Shown here: positions 36,893 to 49,118 of the stretch, in pieces
Position numbering within the stretch: position 1 is the first letter of the stretch
How the letters are laid out: the number at the start of each line of letters is the position of its first letter
From: Flammula alnicola
Taxonomy: Eukaryota > Basidiomycota > Agaricomycetes > Agaricales > Strophariaceae
Reading direction: 5' to 3'
Assembly (NCBI GenBank): GCA_015499995.1
Contig: JADNRV010000029.1
Location: 310,001-374,000, forward strand
Length of the DNA: 64,000 nucleotides
Made by a program: the position numbers and the translations under genes
Notes under the pieces: model-generated
What the model saw: only the letters and a program-made list of their open reading frames with translations
The model's database searches: none
Told to the model about the DNA's origin: nothing

Positions 36893-37423
36893 CGCCTGCG
36901 GAGTGGCTGACGACGATTCTAGAAATAACGGTCAGTTTCATAATAGTAGTCAGCCAATTTCAAAAACGACTGTGGGCGAGTCATGAATAACACAAATTGT
37001 GGGCAGGAGAAGCCCGATGTGTTGGAGAAAGGAGCGCCCAGGGCCGGGAGGGGCGATGGTGGGGTGTGGATACGATGTGGGTCGTACGGCGGCCTAGATC
37101 TGGGGTGCGCTCATTTTGCATTTCCTATCCAAGAATCCTCCAGAAATAATACAAGGCAAATATCTCCTTTCTCCAGCGTCGCAGGTGTGGAAGTCGTTAT
37201 CGATTAGACCGACGGCGTCTGAGTGGCGTTTGAGTTGATCATTCCTGGAGGCATCGCGCGGTTTGAACCATGGCTCAGCCACTCCGTGTCTCTGGCAAAA
37301 ATACGGGCCTGGAAAGTCTCTAGGAGACTTAGCGTTGATGGAGCCGCTCTTCCAATGCGATGGAACAATGAAACTTAGGCGTGCATTGAGGCCTTTCAAG
37401 TTGAAGTTTCGCAATGGCTGCCT

Positions 37424-37905
37424 GCATCATAACCACTCGGTGTCCTGGTGAGTGCAGGAGGTCAGCCCGTTGATAGCACTACTTAGGCTCGGTAAGTCGT
37501 TACTCACTGATATGGACTGCGGCCCGCCAGCTACAACTCTGCTTGGACATCGTCGGGCGGCGCAAGTTGGATTATTATAAGCCCAAAGCCGACGATGGTC
37601 AGCCAGAGGAGGCACGTGAGTGCGACACGCTCACTGAGATTATCACTCAACGCGCCGTTGAGTACCATTGATTATAGTAGCCACCGCCAAGAAAGGGCGC
37701 AGCATGACGAGCAACGAAGATAGAATACCTCGAGTCCCAGATACCTTTCGAATGTCGAGAAGTCAATAAAAATCAGACAGGTGTTCAACCATCCCACTAG
37801 ATGCCTTTAAATAAAGCCGAGCGTAAGGTATAACTAATGTTACATGAATATACAAATGAGAAAGAAAACAAATAAAATAAGCAAACGAAAAGACCCAGAG
37901 AAAAA
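37424..37905. other. Spacer between arm A and H2A
   Basis: This single-copy stretch lies between the inner edge of arm A and the stop codon of the H2A gene. It should contain the H2A 3' untranslated region and polyadenylation site. I see no gene. Confidence 0.5.
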
Positions 37906-38507
<602 letters not shown>

Positions 38508-38813
38508 TATGTTGTGGTTGGGTGGTGGTGGTAGTGGTAGCGAAGAGCGTTGGTGATGGTGTTGGTGGGAATAACTGAAGGTCAGAGGATGTGTGGTCCC
38601 GTATTTATACCGGGCGCGACCAAACGATGGGCCATGGGAATCAACAAAGACGCGTTGAGCGCGTTTCGACCAAACAAGGACAAAGTCACGTGTAGATATA
38701 TATACTAGAGGCCCCGTCAATGTGTTCACTCTTCCAACTTTCCTTCGCACCACCACCACCTCCAGCCCTTTCTGCCCCTCCCGTCCACATAATCACCTCA
38801 CTCTTCACATCGA
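38508..38813. promoter_or_regulatory. Bidirectional H2A/H2B promoter
   Basis: These 306 bases hold a TATA-like GTATAAATAC on the minus strand (38601-38610) for H2A and a TATATATA run (38696-38704) for H2B. Between them CGACCAAAC occurs twice in the same orientation (38617-38625 and 38667-38675), a candidate coordinating element. A CACGTG E-box lies at 38687-38692. Function is inferred from position only. Confidence 0.7.
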
Positions 38814-39472
<659 letters not shown>

Positions 39473-39589
39473 ATGGGGGTTGTGGACTCGTTTTCGCTTT
39501 CTGTTATCGTCTCTTCCATTTGTACATCATTGTATTCCAATTAATCTATTTGTATTTCGCACCTCTTTGATTGACCTTTGAGCACGCAC

Positions 39590-40250
39590 AGTTACCTTTG
39601 CCCTGAGCTTGATTTGAAGCTCCATCCCTCTCTTGCACGTCGACTTGTCTCGACACTCGTTGTCCATGACCTCAAGGCTATGAAGATGATCAAACCTTGT
39701 TCTATTGCAAAGGCTCGTTTCTAAGCTCCTTGTTGATCTCTAGGGCACACTGACCTCTGCACCTTTGTTTTGACCCAACGTGTCCACAGCAGTACAAAGA
39801 ACTCCTTTCTCGGCCTCGATCTCTCCGAGTTATCCTCGAACAACTCAGAACGGCGACCCTCCAAAGGCATGCAGCTGCATACCCGTTTGATATCGGTCAT
39901 CCCCAGATCTCAACGTTCAACTATCACATACGTATACCCTCAGACACCGCGTATGATCGACCTCAGGACGACCTGTGTCACGACAGCCTCTGGACCCAAT
40001 TCTAGACCTCGACTTTGCAATATCCATCGACGCGCACACCCTTTATCTGAGCAACCATCCCGTCGACCAGAAGCCCAAGGTAATCGAGGCGTCCTCTCGA
40101 CAGGATACCGGAAACAGTGGGTACATATCTTTGAATGAAGACGAACGAAACTGGAATAACTTTAATGCTGGCAGTGAAATACGGTTCCGGAAAAAGGAGG
40201 GAGGCTGGCGGGCGTGCTCATCGCATGAACGTGCCCAGCTCAGTGACAAT
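39590..40250 (+). pseudogene. Coding-looking relic next to H2B
   Basis: Downstream of H2B, several stretches look like protein: LDLKLHPSLARRLVSTLVVH (about 39610), YKELLSRPRSLRVILEQLRT after an acceptor-like TCCACAG near 39790, a continuation to a stop near 40004, and in another frame ISIDAHTLYLSNHPVDQKPK to about 40240. The switch of frame near 39995 cannot be explained by a normal-sized intron. I recognise no family. It is either a decayed gene or a gene with a splice I could not place, and it ends where arm B similarity begins. Confidence 0.3.
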
Positions 40251-40785
40251 GCCTCGAGCTTTGCCTTCGTCTGGTCTCCTCTCGAGTCACATGTAAATGC
40301 CCGTACTCTTTTGCAGCTCAATTGCTCTGACGTATCCATTCGCAGGCAGCCATTGCGAGACTTCAACTTGAAAGGCATGCCTCAATGCACGCCCACAGTT
40401 TCGTTGTTCCATCGCATTGGAAGAGCAGCTCCAGCAACGCCAAGTCTCCTAGGGACTGTCCAGGCCCGTATTTTTGCCAGAGACACGGAGTGGCTCAGCC
40501 GTGGGGGAAACCGCGCGATACCTCCAGGCATGATCAACTCAAACGACATTCAGCGCCATCAATCTAATCGATAATGATTTCCACGCCCGTGACGCTGGAG
40601 TTGAAAGGAGACATTCGCCTTGTACTATTTCGCGCTCCTTTATCCAACAAACCGGGGTTCCTCCTGCCCACAATTTGTGTTATTCGTGACTCGCCTACAG
40701 TCGTTTTTGAAGGTGGCTGACTACTGGCCGGGTATTATGAAACTGGCCGTTACTTCTAGAATCGTGGTCAGCCACTCCGCAGGTG

Positions 40786-40793
40786 TATAAAAG
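40786..40793 (+). promoter_or_regulatory. TATA box upstream of the small gene, arm B
   Basis: TATAAAAG followed by CCTCCCCTTCCTCCTCGTCT, the same as in arm A and the third copy. It lies 136-143 bases before the ATG at 40929. Confidence 0.55.
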
Positions 40794-40928
40794 CCTCCCC
40801 TTCCTCCTCGTCTCTCTTGCTCTCAAACCACCACCATCTCCCACCTCTTGTCTCAAGTCTTATAAGCTTTACTCGAACTTTAAAGCTAACTACACTCGAC
40901 GAGCTCTGTGCTAGCGCATCATCTTGAT

Positions 40929-41173
40929 ATGTGTGGTGCTGTAGCTTCGTCTCGTCTCTACCACCGCATCGACATGCGCATGGCTGGTGCTCGCCGTTAT
41001 CGTTCAACTTCGGCCACCCCGCCTAGGCGATATTCCTCTCGTACGTTGACGCTCTTCATATACATACGTTCATGATATTCAAGTTTCACTTAGATCTAGA
41101 CTCTTCGTCTCTGTCCATGGACGATCTGTACCATCTGTCGCTGCCACTCGAGTGCTCGACTGCAAACAAATAA
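40929..41173 (+). CDS. Small two-exon gene, arm B copy
   Basis: The ATG at 40929 reads MCGAVASSRLYHRIDMRMAG, continuing ARRYRSTSATPPRRYSS; the intron is 41041-41093 (53 bases, GTACGTTGAC..TTCACTTAG); exon 2 reads DDLYHLSLPLECSTANK with TAA at 41171-41173. That gives about 63 residues. Conservation with arm A is kept in both exons, and the frame after splicing is the same despite a one-base intron difference. There is no signal peptide and no CaaX end, so it is not a mating pheromone precursor. A second open stretch downstream (about 41340-41550, SYYLASCSFLLGRS) is also kept in all copies and might be a further exon. Confidence 0.4.
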
Positions 41174-42734
41174 TCGATTTACTGGTGGATATCGTACGTT
41201 TCATGTCGAGTCATTAATTTCTTCTTGGCCGCTAACCGGTAACTCGCCACCCATTAGATACCCACTCGCCGGTGCAACGCTACACATGTCGCCACAATCT
41301 CACCTTTCAACTAGGCTTCGAGATCTTGAGATTTCATCTCTCGCCTTGGACCACCAGCTATTATCTTGCATCCTGTTCATTTCTCCTCGGACGCTCGACA
41401 GCGGCATATTCGGGCTCATCTTTCATAGCAACTGCTTATGGGCCAGAGGCTGACGTCATCTCGGTATTTATTATCTACCTGTGCCCTTCTTCACGACTCA
41501 CGCGACATCTCAAGCGCCCTCCGTCTCTCAAGTTCTTTCCCGCAACTTGACACCCCGAAAGAGCCTTGCATAGCGATAGGGTGACCCAATGTGGGGCACG
41601 TCGATCTTCCATGATTTTGCTTCGGCAACTTCAAAGATAAACACCACTACCCTTCGACCCAGTACCTATCGCTATCGCCATGGCTCTGGTGACTTCGGTC
41701 GCCGCCGGAGTTGTCCACGCCATGCCACGTCATAGCAAACCGCCAAAAGCACGCAAAAACTCCTGGGAGACGGGTTACTGTAGATGTCGGTAGACCGTAG
41801 TAGGCCACTGGCAGTTGGCGGCGCGAGACGTTCCGCGCCTGGGGGGCCTGCGCATCCTGGATGTTGGGATGCAAGGGTCTGCGACGACGATTGACGACGG
41901 AACGGCTCATACGATTCGGTGCTCACAGCCGACCTATTGCGGGCCAGCCCGTCGATAGCTCTCGCCTTCGTATACTAAGTCCTCTTTGAGCGTCTGTCGT
42001 GGTCGTCCTAGTTACCCCGGTCGCGCGGGATTATCAAACCAACAGCTGTCGATAGGCGTATGTAGCGTAGTAGATTAGCTGGGAGTTTGCGGTTGATCAG
42101 GAGTGGTGACCATTGCAAGGGGGAGCCTGCGTATCCTCAGGGTGCAAGGGTTCACGCGACGACGGCCGACGACAGAACGGCTCATATGACTCAGTGCTCA
42201 CAGTTGACCTATTGTGGCAAGCCCGTCGATAGCTCTCAATCTTCGCATACTTCCTCTATGAGCTGCAAGCCTTCTGTCGTCGTCGTCGTCGGCACCTCGG
42301 GTTGGCATTACCTCTGGAACCAACAACTGCCCAAGGACGGAGGAGTCTGAAAAGAAGGTCGGGTAGAGGGCCTACGAAGGCTTTAGTTATCCGCCAGTCC
42401 ATGTACACGTCGCAAGATTCTCTGTTGGAAACACGTAAGATTGCCTTGAATGAGAGTATCAGTAAGGTGCTTCACGGATAGGACCGGCTCTCAAGTAAAG
42501 CTGTTACGGGCATTCGTCGTTGCCTACAGGTGAGCCAGCTCGAAACTCAGGTCAAACCTCGAGTTTTTTGGTTGGATATTTGGCGTGTTGCTACTTTATT
42601 TTTGGTAGCTCTACATGAAGACCCTTTATATAAAGGGAGAAGCGACAACAGAATAAAATAAAATAGCGCATATATATCTCATGTAGATGGAGAAGTCGCT
42701 CATCGCCAGCATCTACTCAGACGACGCAGAATCG

Positions 42735-45468
42735 TCAATTGGGCATTTTCTTTTCTGGCGCGCTCCGCGTCGGTGATGCCCTGTCTGCTGAAGTTCCACA
42801 ATAGTCGGAATCGTAAAATCCTTCGCTTTGGACGTCCAATGCATGTACCTCCAACGCAAGCCTCTCTACCTCTTCCAAATCAGACACATCCTGTGTTCTG
42901 TCATACCTCTCCAGAAGCGGGCGTGCCAGACTATACAGCCGCTCTCCGCGCAAGGGTGGCTTCATCTCCACGGGCACTTGGAGGTGAGTGCATCCGTACT
43001 GAATAGCCCTCGACAAGTCCTTAACGAGAAGGCCTGACTCCGTGTATTTCAGCCTATATGCACTGGACAAATGGATCAGACACCTCGCGCGCATAGTGTC
43101 ATAGCTCGTCTTGTTGGCGGTGAACTTGAGCACGGCCTCTAGATTGGCGATGGCGTCGTCCAACCGCTCGCTCGTCTGCTCCAGATCGCAGCGCGTCCAA
43201 AGCGCGATGCCCATCCCGAGGAGCGCCTGGTTCCGGAAGTCGTCTTCCTCGCCTTCAGAAACACGCTTATAGAGCGCGAAGACCTTCCTAAAGGCCGCCG
43301 CAGACCTCGTCGACCGGTACGAGGCAAGATATACATTTCCGAGCATGAGGATAAGGAGCGGGTATGACTGCCCAGGTGCACTTTTATTCCCGCGCGCGCG
43401 CGCGCGAGTTGTGTCTGTGTGTGCACCCGAGGTGGCCTCAACTCACGTAAAACTACAATTTCGTCAGGCTGTCAGCTCATTGGACCTGCCTCCATATATT
43501 TATTAGTTGTAAATAGCTTTTATCACCATCTTTTAACCCAAAATGAAGTGAACGGAACAATGGTCAAACACTTTCCCACGGACCACGGGTGCTAGTAGTG
43601 ACGCTACAATACCGAGAAAGCATTTGGGAGTTCAATGGAGAAATTTGAAGGCGACAATCCTTTCGTCAAATCTATTATAGCAATAATTTAAATTTCTGTA
43701 CAAGTTTTATATTAAAGACCTCTTAATAGCAGATTAATTTTTATGTTCAGACTTTGGTGTATGCATGCCTCCACTGTCCAGGCTGACTCAAATCCAAAAT
43801 CTCTGAACCTTCGGTCAACCTACAACAGCCTTGAAAATAAATGAATAGACCTTTCCACAACTATTTTTTTTAGATAATATTGGTATTTGTTGAACCTTAG
43901 GCAGGTCTTAATGATAGTCTTTTAGATTTGAGGTGCATGAGGCCTTCAAAGTGTAACTAAGCTCAAATTGTAAGAAATTTAGATTATTGCTACAAAAGAA
44001 TCACCTTCAAATTTCTCCCCTGAACTCCTGATTTACAACTAATAAATATATGGAGGCAGGTCCAATGAGCTGACAGCCTGACGAAATTGTAGTTTTACGT
44101 GAGTTGAGGCCACCTCGGGTGCACACACAGACACAACTCGCGCGCGCGCGCGCGTGGGAATAAAAGTGCACCTGTATGACTGCCCAGGTGCACTTTTATT
44201 CCCACGCGCGCGCGCGCGCGAGTTGTGTCTGTGTGTGCACCCGAGGTGACCTCAACCTATAATTTCGTCAGGCTATCACCTCAAACATTCTAATTGGACC
44301 TCCCTCAATGTATTTATTAGTTGTAAACAGCTCATATCATCATCTGTTAACCCAAAATGAAGTGAACGGAACCATTTTTGACAATGGTCAAACACTTTCC
44401 CACGGGTGCTACAATCTCTACCGAGAAAGCATTTGGGAGTTCAGTGGAGAAATTTGAAGGCGACAATCCCTTCGTCAAATCTGTTATAGCAATAATTTAA
44501 ATTTCTTACAAGTTTTATATTAAAGACCTCTTAATAGCAGATCAATTGTTATGTTCAGACTTCGGTGTATGCATACCCGGGACCCCCAAGCTGACTCAAA
44601 TCCAAAATCTCTGAACCTTCAACCAACCTACAACGGCCTCGAAAATAAACTGAGCCCATTGAATAGACCTTTCCACAACTATTATTTTAGTTAAATATCA
44701 ATATTTGTTGAACCTTGAGCAGGTCTTAATGATAGTCTTTTAGATTTGAGGTGCATGAGGCCTTCAAAGTATAACTAAGCTCATATTGTAAGAAATTTAG
44801 ATTATTGCTACAAAAGAATCACCTTCAAATTTCTCCCCTGAACTCCCGAATGCTTTCTCGGTAGAGATTGTAGCACCCGTGGGAAAGTGTTTGACCATTG
44901 TCAAAAATGGTTCCGTTCACTTCATTTTGGGTTAACAGATGATGATATGAGCTGTTTACAACTAATAAATACATTTAGGGAGGTCCAATTAGAATGTTTG
45001 AGGTGATAGCCTGACGAAATTATAGGTTGAGGTCACCTCGGGTGCACACACAGACACAACTCGCGCGCGCGCGCGCGTGGGAATAAAAGTGCACCTGGGC
45101 AGTCATACACCTGGGCAGTCATAGAGCGGGTAGCCCTCAGGCATCGTGTTCGCATCATCCCAGAGTTCCAGGGCCTCTTCTTGCATCGCGATCATCCTGT
45201 TCAGGTCCTCTGGCTGCCCGAGTCGCTGATACTGTGTCCAGAGCGCAAATGCATAGTCAGAGAGGACGGATGCGCGTTGCGCACGGTTCTTCGACCGATT
45301 CGAAGTCAGAGCCGACTCGTACTTCTCAAGCGCCGTTTCAAGGTATTGGGCCTGACCTGACGATTGGTACCGTATATGTGCAATCTTGGCTTCGTTGTGG
45401 AATACCTCAGAGCGATTGGTGAGAAGGAGAATGGGGCGTATGAGACCTTTGACTGTCGGCAGTGGCAT
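42735..45468 (-). pseudogene. TPR protein A2 twin in arm B, split by a transposon
   Basis: The 5' part (45468-45124) encodes the first roughly 115 residues of the A2 protein, up to MPEGYPL. The 3' part (43363-42735) resumes at LLILMLGNVYLASYR. Between them sits the element 43364-45123, which brings stops in frame. The end of the 3' part also departs from A2 near GFYDS and reads SDYCGTSAD instead of the helical tail, which indicates further indels. The copy cannot make the full protein. Confidence 0.9.
43364..45123. mobile_element. Double non-autonomous TIR element (long inverted ends), hAT-like target duplication
   Basis: Two related units lie head to tail: unit 1 43373-44174 (802 bases) and unit 2 44185-45097 (913 bases). 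Each begins CAGGTGCACTTTTATTCCC and ends with its reverse complement. The outermost ends are TATGACTGCC and its complement, with an extra CACCTGGGCAGTCATA at the right. The inserted DNA is flanked by GAGCGGG(T) at 43356-43363 and 45124-45131, and the intact arm A gene has a single copy of that site, so the target duplication is 7-8 bases. Inverted ends extend 150-280 bases, nearly fold-back in unit 2, and include (CG)n tracts of about 16-18 bases. No transposase frame is present, so mobilisation must come from elsewhere. The 8-base duplication suggests hAT, but the terminal bases are not diagnostic. Confidence 0.85.
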
Positions 45469-46159
45469 CTCTTTGGAAGTATATACTGAATTCACCTAGG
45501 GATTGCGCAAGCTTTTGTTAACATTATTAAAAGATGAACCAGGGAAAACGCGCAAGACAGTCCAAGACTCGACAAGCAACATACCTTCGACTCGCGAGCT
45601 CGATAAAGTTGAAGAAAGGGAAAACTAGTGTGCCACCCGTGTTCCCATATACGCTTTTACATGTTGCCACTCGGAATCACAAAGGGCTTCATAGTAATAA
45701 CAATGGCTGGGACGGCCATAAGGAATATTTATCAGAAACGTGTCAATGCAAGCCTCGAGGATCGAGGAGGGTTGCAGCCCGGGTGATGCCGTTGACTCTG
45801 GCCAATGAGATTCAAGTGGCTCTGCACGAGAGGGTTGCGCATTTAACTTCACTCTTTCGACACCACCCTATAAAGTGGATCATGAACACAGCGTAACCTC
45901 TCGAGAAATGAATGCAATGCCAGAATTTAATTGTCTGATGTGCATAAGCGAAAGCACTGGGCGACTTTGACAGGGAAGATGTCAAAGTAATATAGACTGA
46001 TATGCAGTGGTATGCGATGGAATGCGTAAAAATCACTAAAAACAAAGTAATGGAACCGCGAAGTGAACTAAAAGGTAAATAAGCCATCCGAAATCCGAAA
46101 TCCAAAAGGAGGGATTGAGAAGGGTAAAAGAGCATATACTGTTTGAAGGCTACCTACTC

Positions 46160-47118
46160 TCACCATGAATCCCTTCGCAGCTCCTCAAAAAGTTTCGCGA
46201 TGTTGTCGTGAAGCTCTCCACTAGGAACTAGCCCCTGCGCTTCCAATGCGAGCCCCTTTGCCTCTTGCAAGTCCGCCACTTCCCTATTGACCCCATATCT
46301 CTCGCCGAGCAGGATGGCCAAGTTGTAGAGACACGATCCACGAAGGGTGTCGTCCGCAGCGAGTTCTTTCAGTGCGTCTTGGTTGTACTGAATTGCAGCC
46401 AACAAATCCGAATCGTCAGACGACTGCTTGCCAACCTCTCGGTGGCGAATTTGATGTGCGGAGCCCAAGTTGACGAGGCACTTCGCGCGGATTACAGTGT
46501 CGTCGTTGGCGTTGGCGTACATGAGAACGGTCTTGAGATTCTGAATTCCGTCATCCAACTGGTCGGTCGTCTTCTCCAGATCACAGTGTGTCCAGCGAGC
46601 GATACCTATCTCGAGGAGGGCGCTGTTTCGGAGTTTTTCGGGAAGAGTGGTGTCCTCGGAGAGTTCCTTGTTAAGAACGAGGATTTGCTCGAATTCATTG
46701 GCAGATTTCGTCAGGCGATACGAATCGAGGTATGCTTGTGCGAGATTGGTGAAAAGGGTAGGATAGCTAGAAGGCCGAGGCACGACGCTTGCCCAGAGAT
46801 TTCTGGCCTCTTCGTACAGCTTGATTACCCTTTTCAATTCATCCCTTGGCCGATCACATTGTTCGTAGTGTGCCCAAAGAGCGACTGCGTAGTTAATGAG
46901 GGTGGCTGCGAGGTTCTCGTGGTTGTTTTTTTGACGCAAGTCAAGGGCCAACTGGAAGTTCTGCAGGGCAGTATCAAGGTCTAGTATTTGGCGTGATGTA
47001 TGGTACTGCGTATATGCGGTCTTGGCTTCGTTGTAGGGCGCGTCCGAGGGATCAGGAGGCCAGAAGAAATCGAGAATTTTGCGTATGAAGCCCTTCAGAC
47101 TCCCTATCACTCCCCCAT
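46160..47118 (-). pseudogene. TPR protein A1 twin in arm B with a damaged start
   Basis: The body (46160-47100) is open and very close to A1. At the start, however, arm A has ATGGGCGGAGTG where arm B has ATGGGGGAGTG, one base fewer, so the homologous ATG at 47116-47118 is followed at once by Gly-Glu-stop. An in-frame ATG exists at 47203 (MQLTSTPAVDGR) but lies inside the predicted 5' intron, so it would be used only if that intron were retained. The C-terminal tail is shortened (FEELRRDSW). Either the copy is silent or it has acquired a new N-terminus. Confidence 0.75.
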
Positions 47119-47559
47119 GTTGTCGAATGTGGCCCGAGGAAATATCTAGAATTAGAATTGAAGCCGTGCGGCCGTCCACAGCTGGAGTAGAGGTCAATTG
47201 CATCAAGGAATCCAACAAGAGGGAGACAAACAACTTACCTTAGGTCAGTGGACTTTGCGTCTAGTGTGGAGAAGGCGGAGGAGAATGTTGAGCGGGGAGG
47301 TCAATCGACTCAGCATGTCAAGTTATTTATGCACTAATTCCTCGCTTTGTCGACTTCGAAGTGACAGGCAGAATGTTGCTGATCAAGAGATAAGGTGAAA
47401 ACGTGTCATTGCACAGCTGAGTAAAGGAGGATGTTCGCGGCATGGTGATAAAGTTCATTGAACATGTCGTGATCGTGCAATGCAGAGCCTGAAATTGCGT
47501 GAGTTAAATCGCAAGAATACAGCGAGGCACCACTAAGATAGATCATTAGCTCAATGTGG

Positions 47560-47890
47560 CCTCCTCAAAGAATGAAATAAATACCATAAATGTTCTAATG
47601 GGCGCCTAAGCGTGAAGCACTACGAATCGAAGAATGCATGTCAGACAGGATTTGTGATCGCATCGCAATGAGGCGAACACACCTCACAATTTGGAGTCGT
47701 GAGGAGATCGAGTGCATCTCGAATGCTCGTGAATGAAATCAAATACCATAAATTTAAAATAGTGGGCGCCTAAGCATGAAGCGCTACGCATCTAATTGGC
47801 TGAAGAATGCATCGCAGTGAGGCAAACATACCTCACCATCTGGCGTAATGAGGAGTGCGAGTGCATGTCGAATACTTTCAACGAGTTTTC
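47560..47890. repeat. Tandem duplication at the outer end of arm B
   Basis: Two diverged units of about 160 bases both contain AATACCATAAAT, GGGCGCCTAAGC and a GAGTGCAT..TCGAATG stretch. Arm A has only one unit (about 31680-31830), so the duplication happened after the arms formed or was lost from A. Confidence 0.7.
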
Positions 47891-47960
47891 GTTGTGGCCA
47901 ATCCCATGCTACCCTGGAACAACTTTCGGACGATCGCAAAATGTTGCTCTATGTCCATAG

Positions 47961-48800
47961 CGGTACTCCAAGGTCCATTCCTTCGTCGGGATGATAGAAT
48001 CTGAACGCCAGATCCCTTCCGATGGATGTATCAATCGAATATGTTGTGCTTGCCTTTTGTGATGGTGGGTGTTCGGTGGGTTTGAAGTAGCGGCAGAGGT
48101 GGGGCAACGCGCGAGACGGCCTTTTCCCAGCAGACTCTGTCAGACGGAGGACTCGATGTGTCGAGTCGGCGGCTTGAAATGTGCGCTACATGACCGAGCG
48201 GCTCGGGGTAGACAGTGTGGATGACGAGGTTATGCTCACCGAGCTATCACGGCGCAATGCCAACGCAAGGCCGTCAAAAATTTCTCGTCAGTCGCCAAAC
48301 GATGGCATCGCAAATCCAGCCAGTCCTCGCACGCATATACAACCAGTGTGTTCCGATTACATAGGGTGATGTCAATGCGATGTTCAGGTACGTCCGACAC
48401 GTTCGTAGGCCATGACGTAGATTGGGCCATGGCAGGGTCTGACGGCAGTGTAGATTTGGTGTGGATTGTCGACTGGGAGAGCACGACACACATTGATAGG
48501 CTGTGGAGCCCGGCCCAGCTATATTGTTCCGATCAAACAGTCCTCGGGATGATTCGGATGGTGAGCAAGGATGTTTGAACATTGTGTGAACTCTCTAAAG
48601 CTTTTTGTGACGGAAAGCAGCCATAAGATATCGTTGGCATGGTGTGAGTGTACTCCAAGGTTGTTCTACTTTACATAGACCTCCCAAAGTCAGCATGCTG
48701 CTTGTGTTTGCATAGCTGGCCCAGCTCTCCCCCCGTCTCACCTGCCTTAAAAGGAAATATTACGAATCCTGGGCTGATATAGTCGCTGGCAGAGTATAGT
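47961..48800. other. Single-copy stretch with nothing recognised
   Basis: Open frames at 48181-48369 and 48348-48578 (plus) and 48236-48582 (minus) overlap one another and show no domain. I make no gene call. It separates the inverted repeat from the tRNA-like and telomere-like sequences. Confidence 0.4.
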
Positions 48801-48807
48801 AAACAAT

Positions 48808-48880
48808 GCCGGTATGGTGTAATGGTTACTATGCATAGCTTTAATTATTATGATGCTTGGTTCGATTCTCACATGAGGTC
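48808..48880 (+). tRNA. Degenerate tRNA-like Pol III unit (pseudo-tRNA or SINE head)
   Basis: TGGTGTAATGG (48815-48825) fits the A box and GGTTCGATTCT (48859-48869) is one base off the B box, at tRNA-like spacing, and a T-rich run starts at 48881 as a Pol III terminator. However, the acceptor stem (GCCGGTA against TGAGGTC) and the T stem do not pair properly and the anticodon arm is AT-rich and weak. It is therefore not a working tRNA by inspection, more likely a pseudogene or the head of a SINE. Confidence 0.4.
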
Positions 48881-48931
48881 TTTTATTTTTTATATTTTTC
48901 CCACACTTAGGACAAGTATTTTACTCTTTGT

Positions 48932-49118
48932 TAAGGTCGGTTAGGTTAGGTTAGGTTAGGAGGTTAGGAGGTCAGGGTTAATGGTTAGGGATAAGGATAT
49001 TTGTCTCCCCGCGCGGTAGCGCGTTCTCGGTTAGGTTAGGAGGTTAGGGTGGGTTTGGTTAGGTTAGGAGGTTAGGGTGGGTTAGGGGTGGTTAGGTTAG
49101 GCGGTTAGGGTAGGTTAG
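48932..49118 (+). repeat. Telomere-like (GGTTAGG)n tract
   Basis: A degenerate array of GGTTAGG, GGTTAGGA and GGTTAGGGT units resembles the TTAGGG telomere repeat of fungi. It is interrupted at about 49006-49030 by CCGCGCGGTAGCGCGTTCTC, which recurs with extra CG at 49130-49152. Sequence continues on both sides, so this is an interstitial tract, not a chromosome end. Confidence 0.7.

Larger units (their letters stand above)
31405..37423. repeat. Arm A of a large inverted repeat
   Basis: This segment is the reverse complement of 40343-47960, with many small differences. The outer edge is set by AGAGCAACATTTTGCGATCG (31410), which recurs reversed at about 47928-47948. The inner edge is set by the match TTCGCAATGGCTGCCTGC (to 37423) with GCAGGCAGCCATTGCGA (from 40343). 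It contains two TPR genes, a small two-exon gene and an internal tandem duplication. Arm B is longer mainly because of a transposon insertion. Confidence 0.9.
40343..47960. repeat. Arm B of the large inverted repeat
   Basis: Reverse complement of 31405-37423. It differs by a double transposon insertion (43364-45123), a local tandem duplication near the outer edge (about 47560-47890), and many point changes. Similarity with the third copy (from about 56830) starts some 100 bases further left, near 40240, so the arm A boundary at the centre is not the original edge of the unit. Confidence 0.9.

Noticed and set aside
40929..41173. Mating pheromone precursor
   Set aside because: The size would fit, but the C-terminus ends in CSTANK without a CaaX box and there is no pheromone-receptor gene nearby.
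46265..46984. 239-codon plus-strand frame over the arm B TPR gene, with a mirror at 32405-33124 minus in arm A
   Set aside because: Antisense to conserved TPR coding sequence, with no domain. Its presence in both arms follows simply from the duplication.
48808..48880. Functional tRNA
   Set aside because: A and B boxes are good, but the acceptor and T stems do not pair and no sound anticodon arm can be drawn, so only a tRNA-like or pseudogene call is given.
48932..49118. True telomere or chromosome end
   Set aside because: The repeats are degenerate and unique sequence with genes continues for 15 kb beyond.
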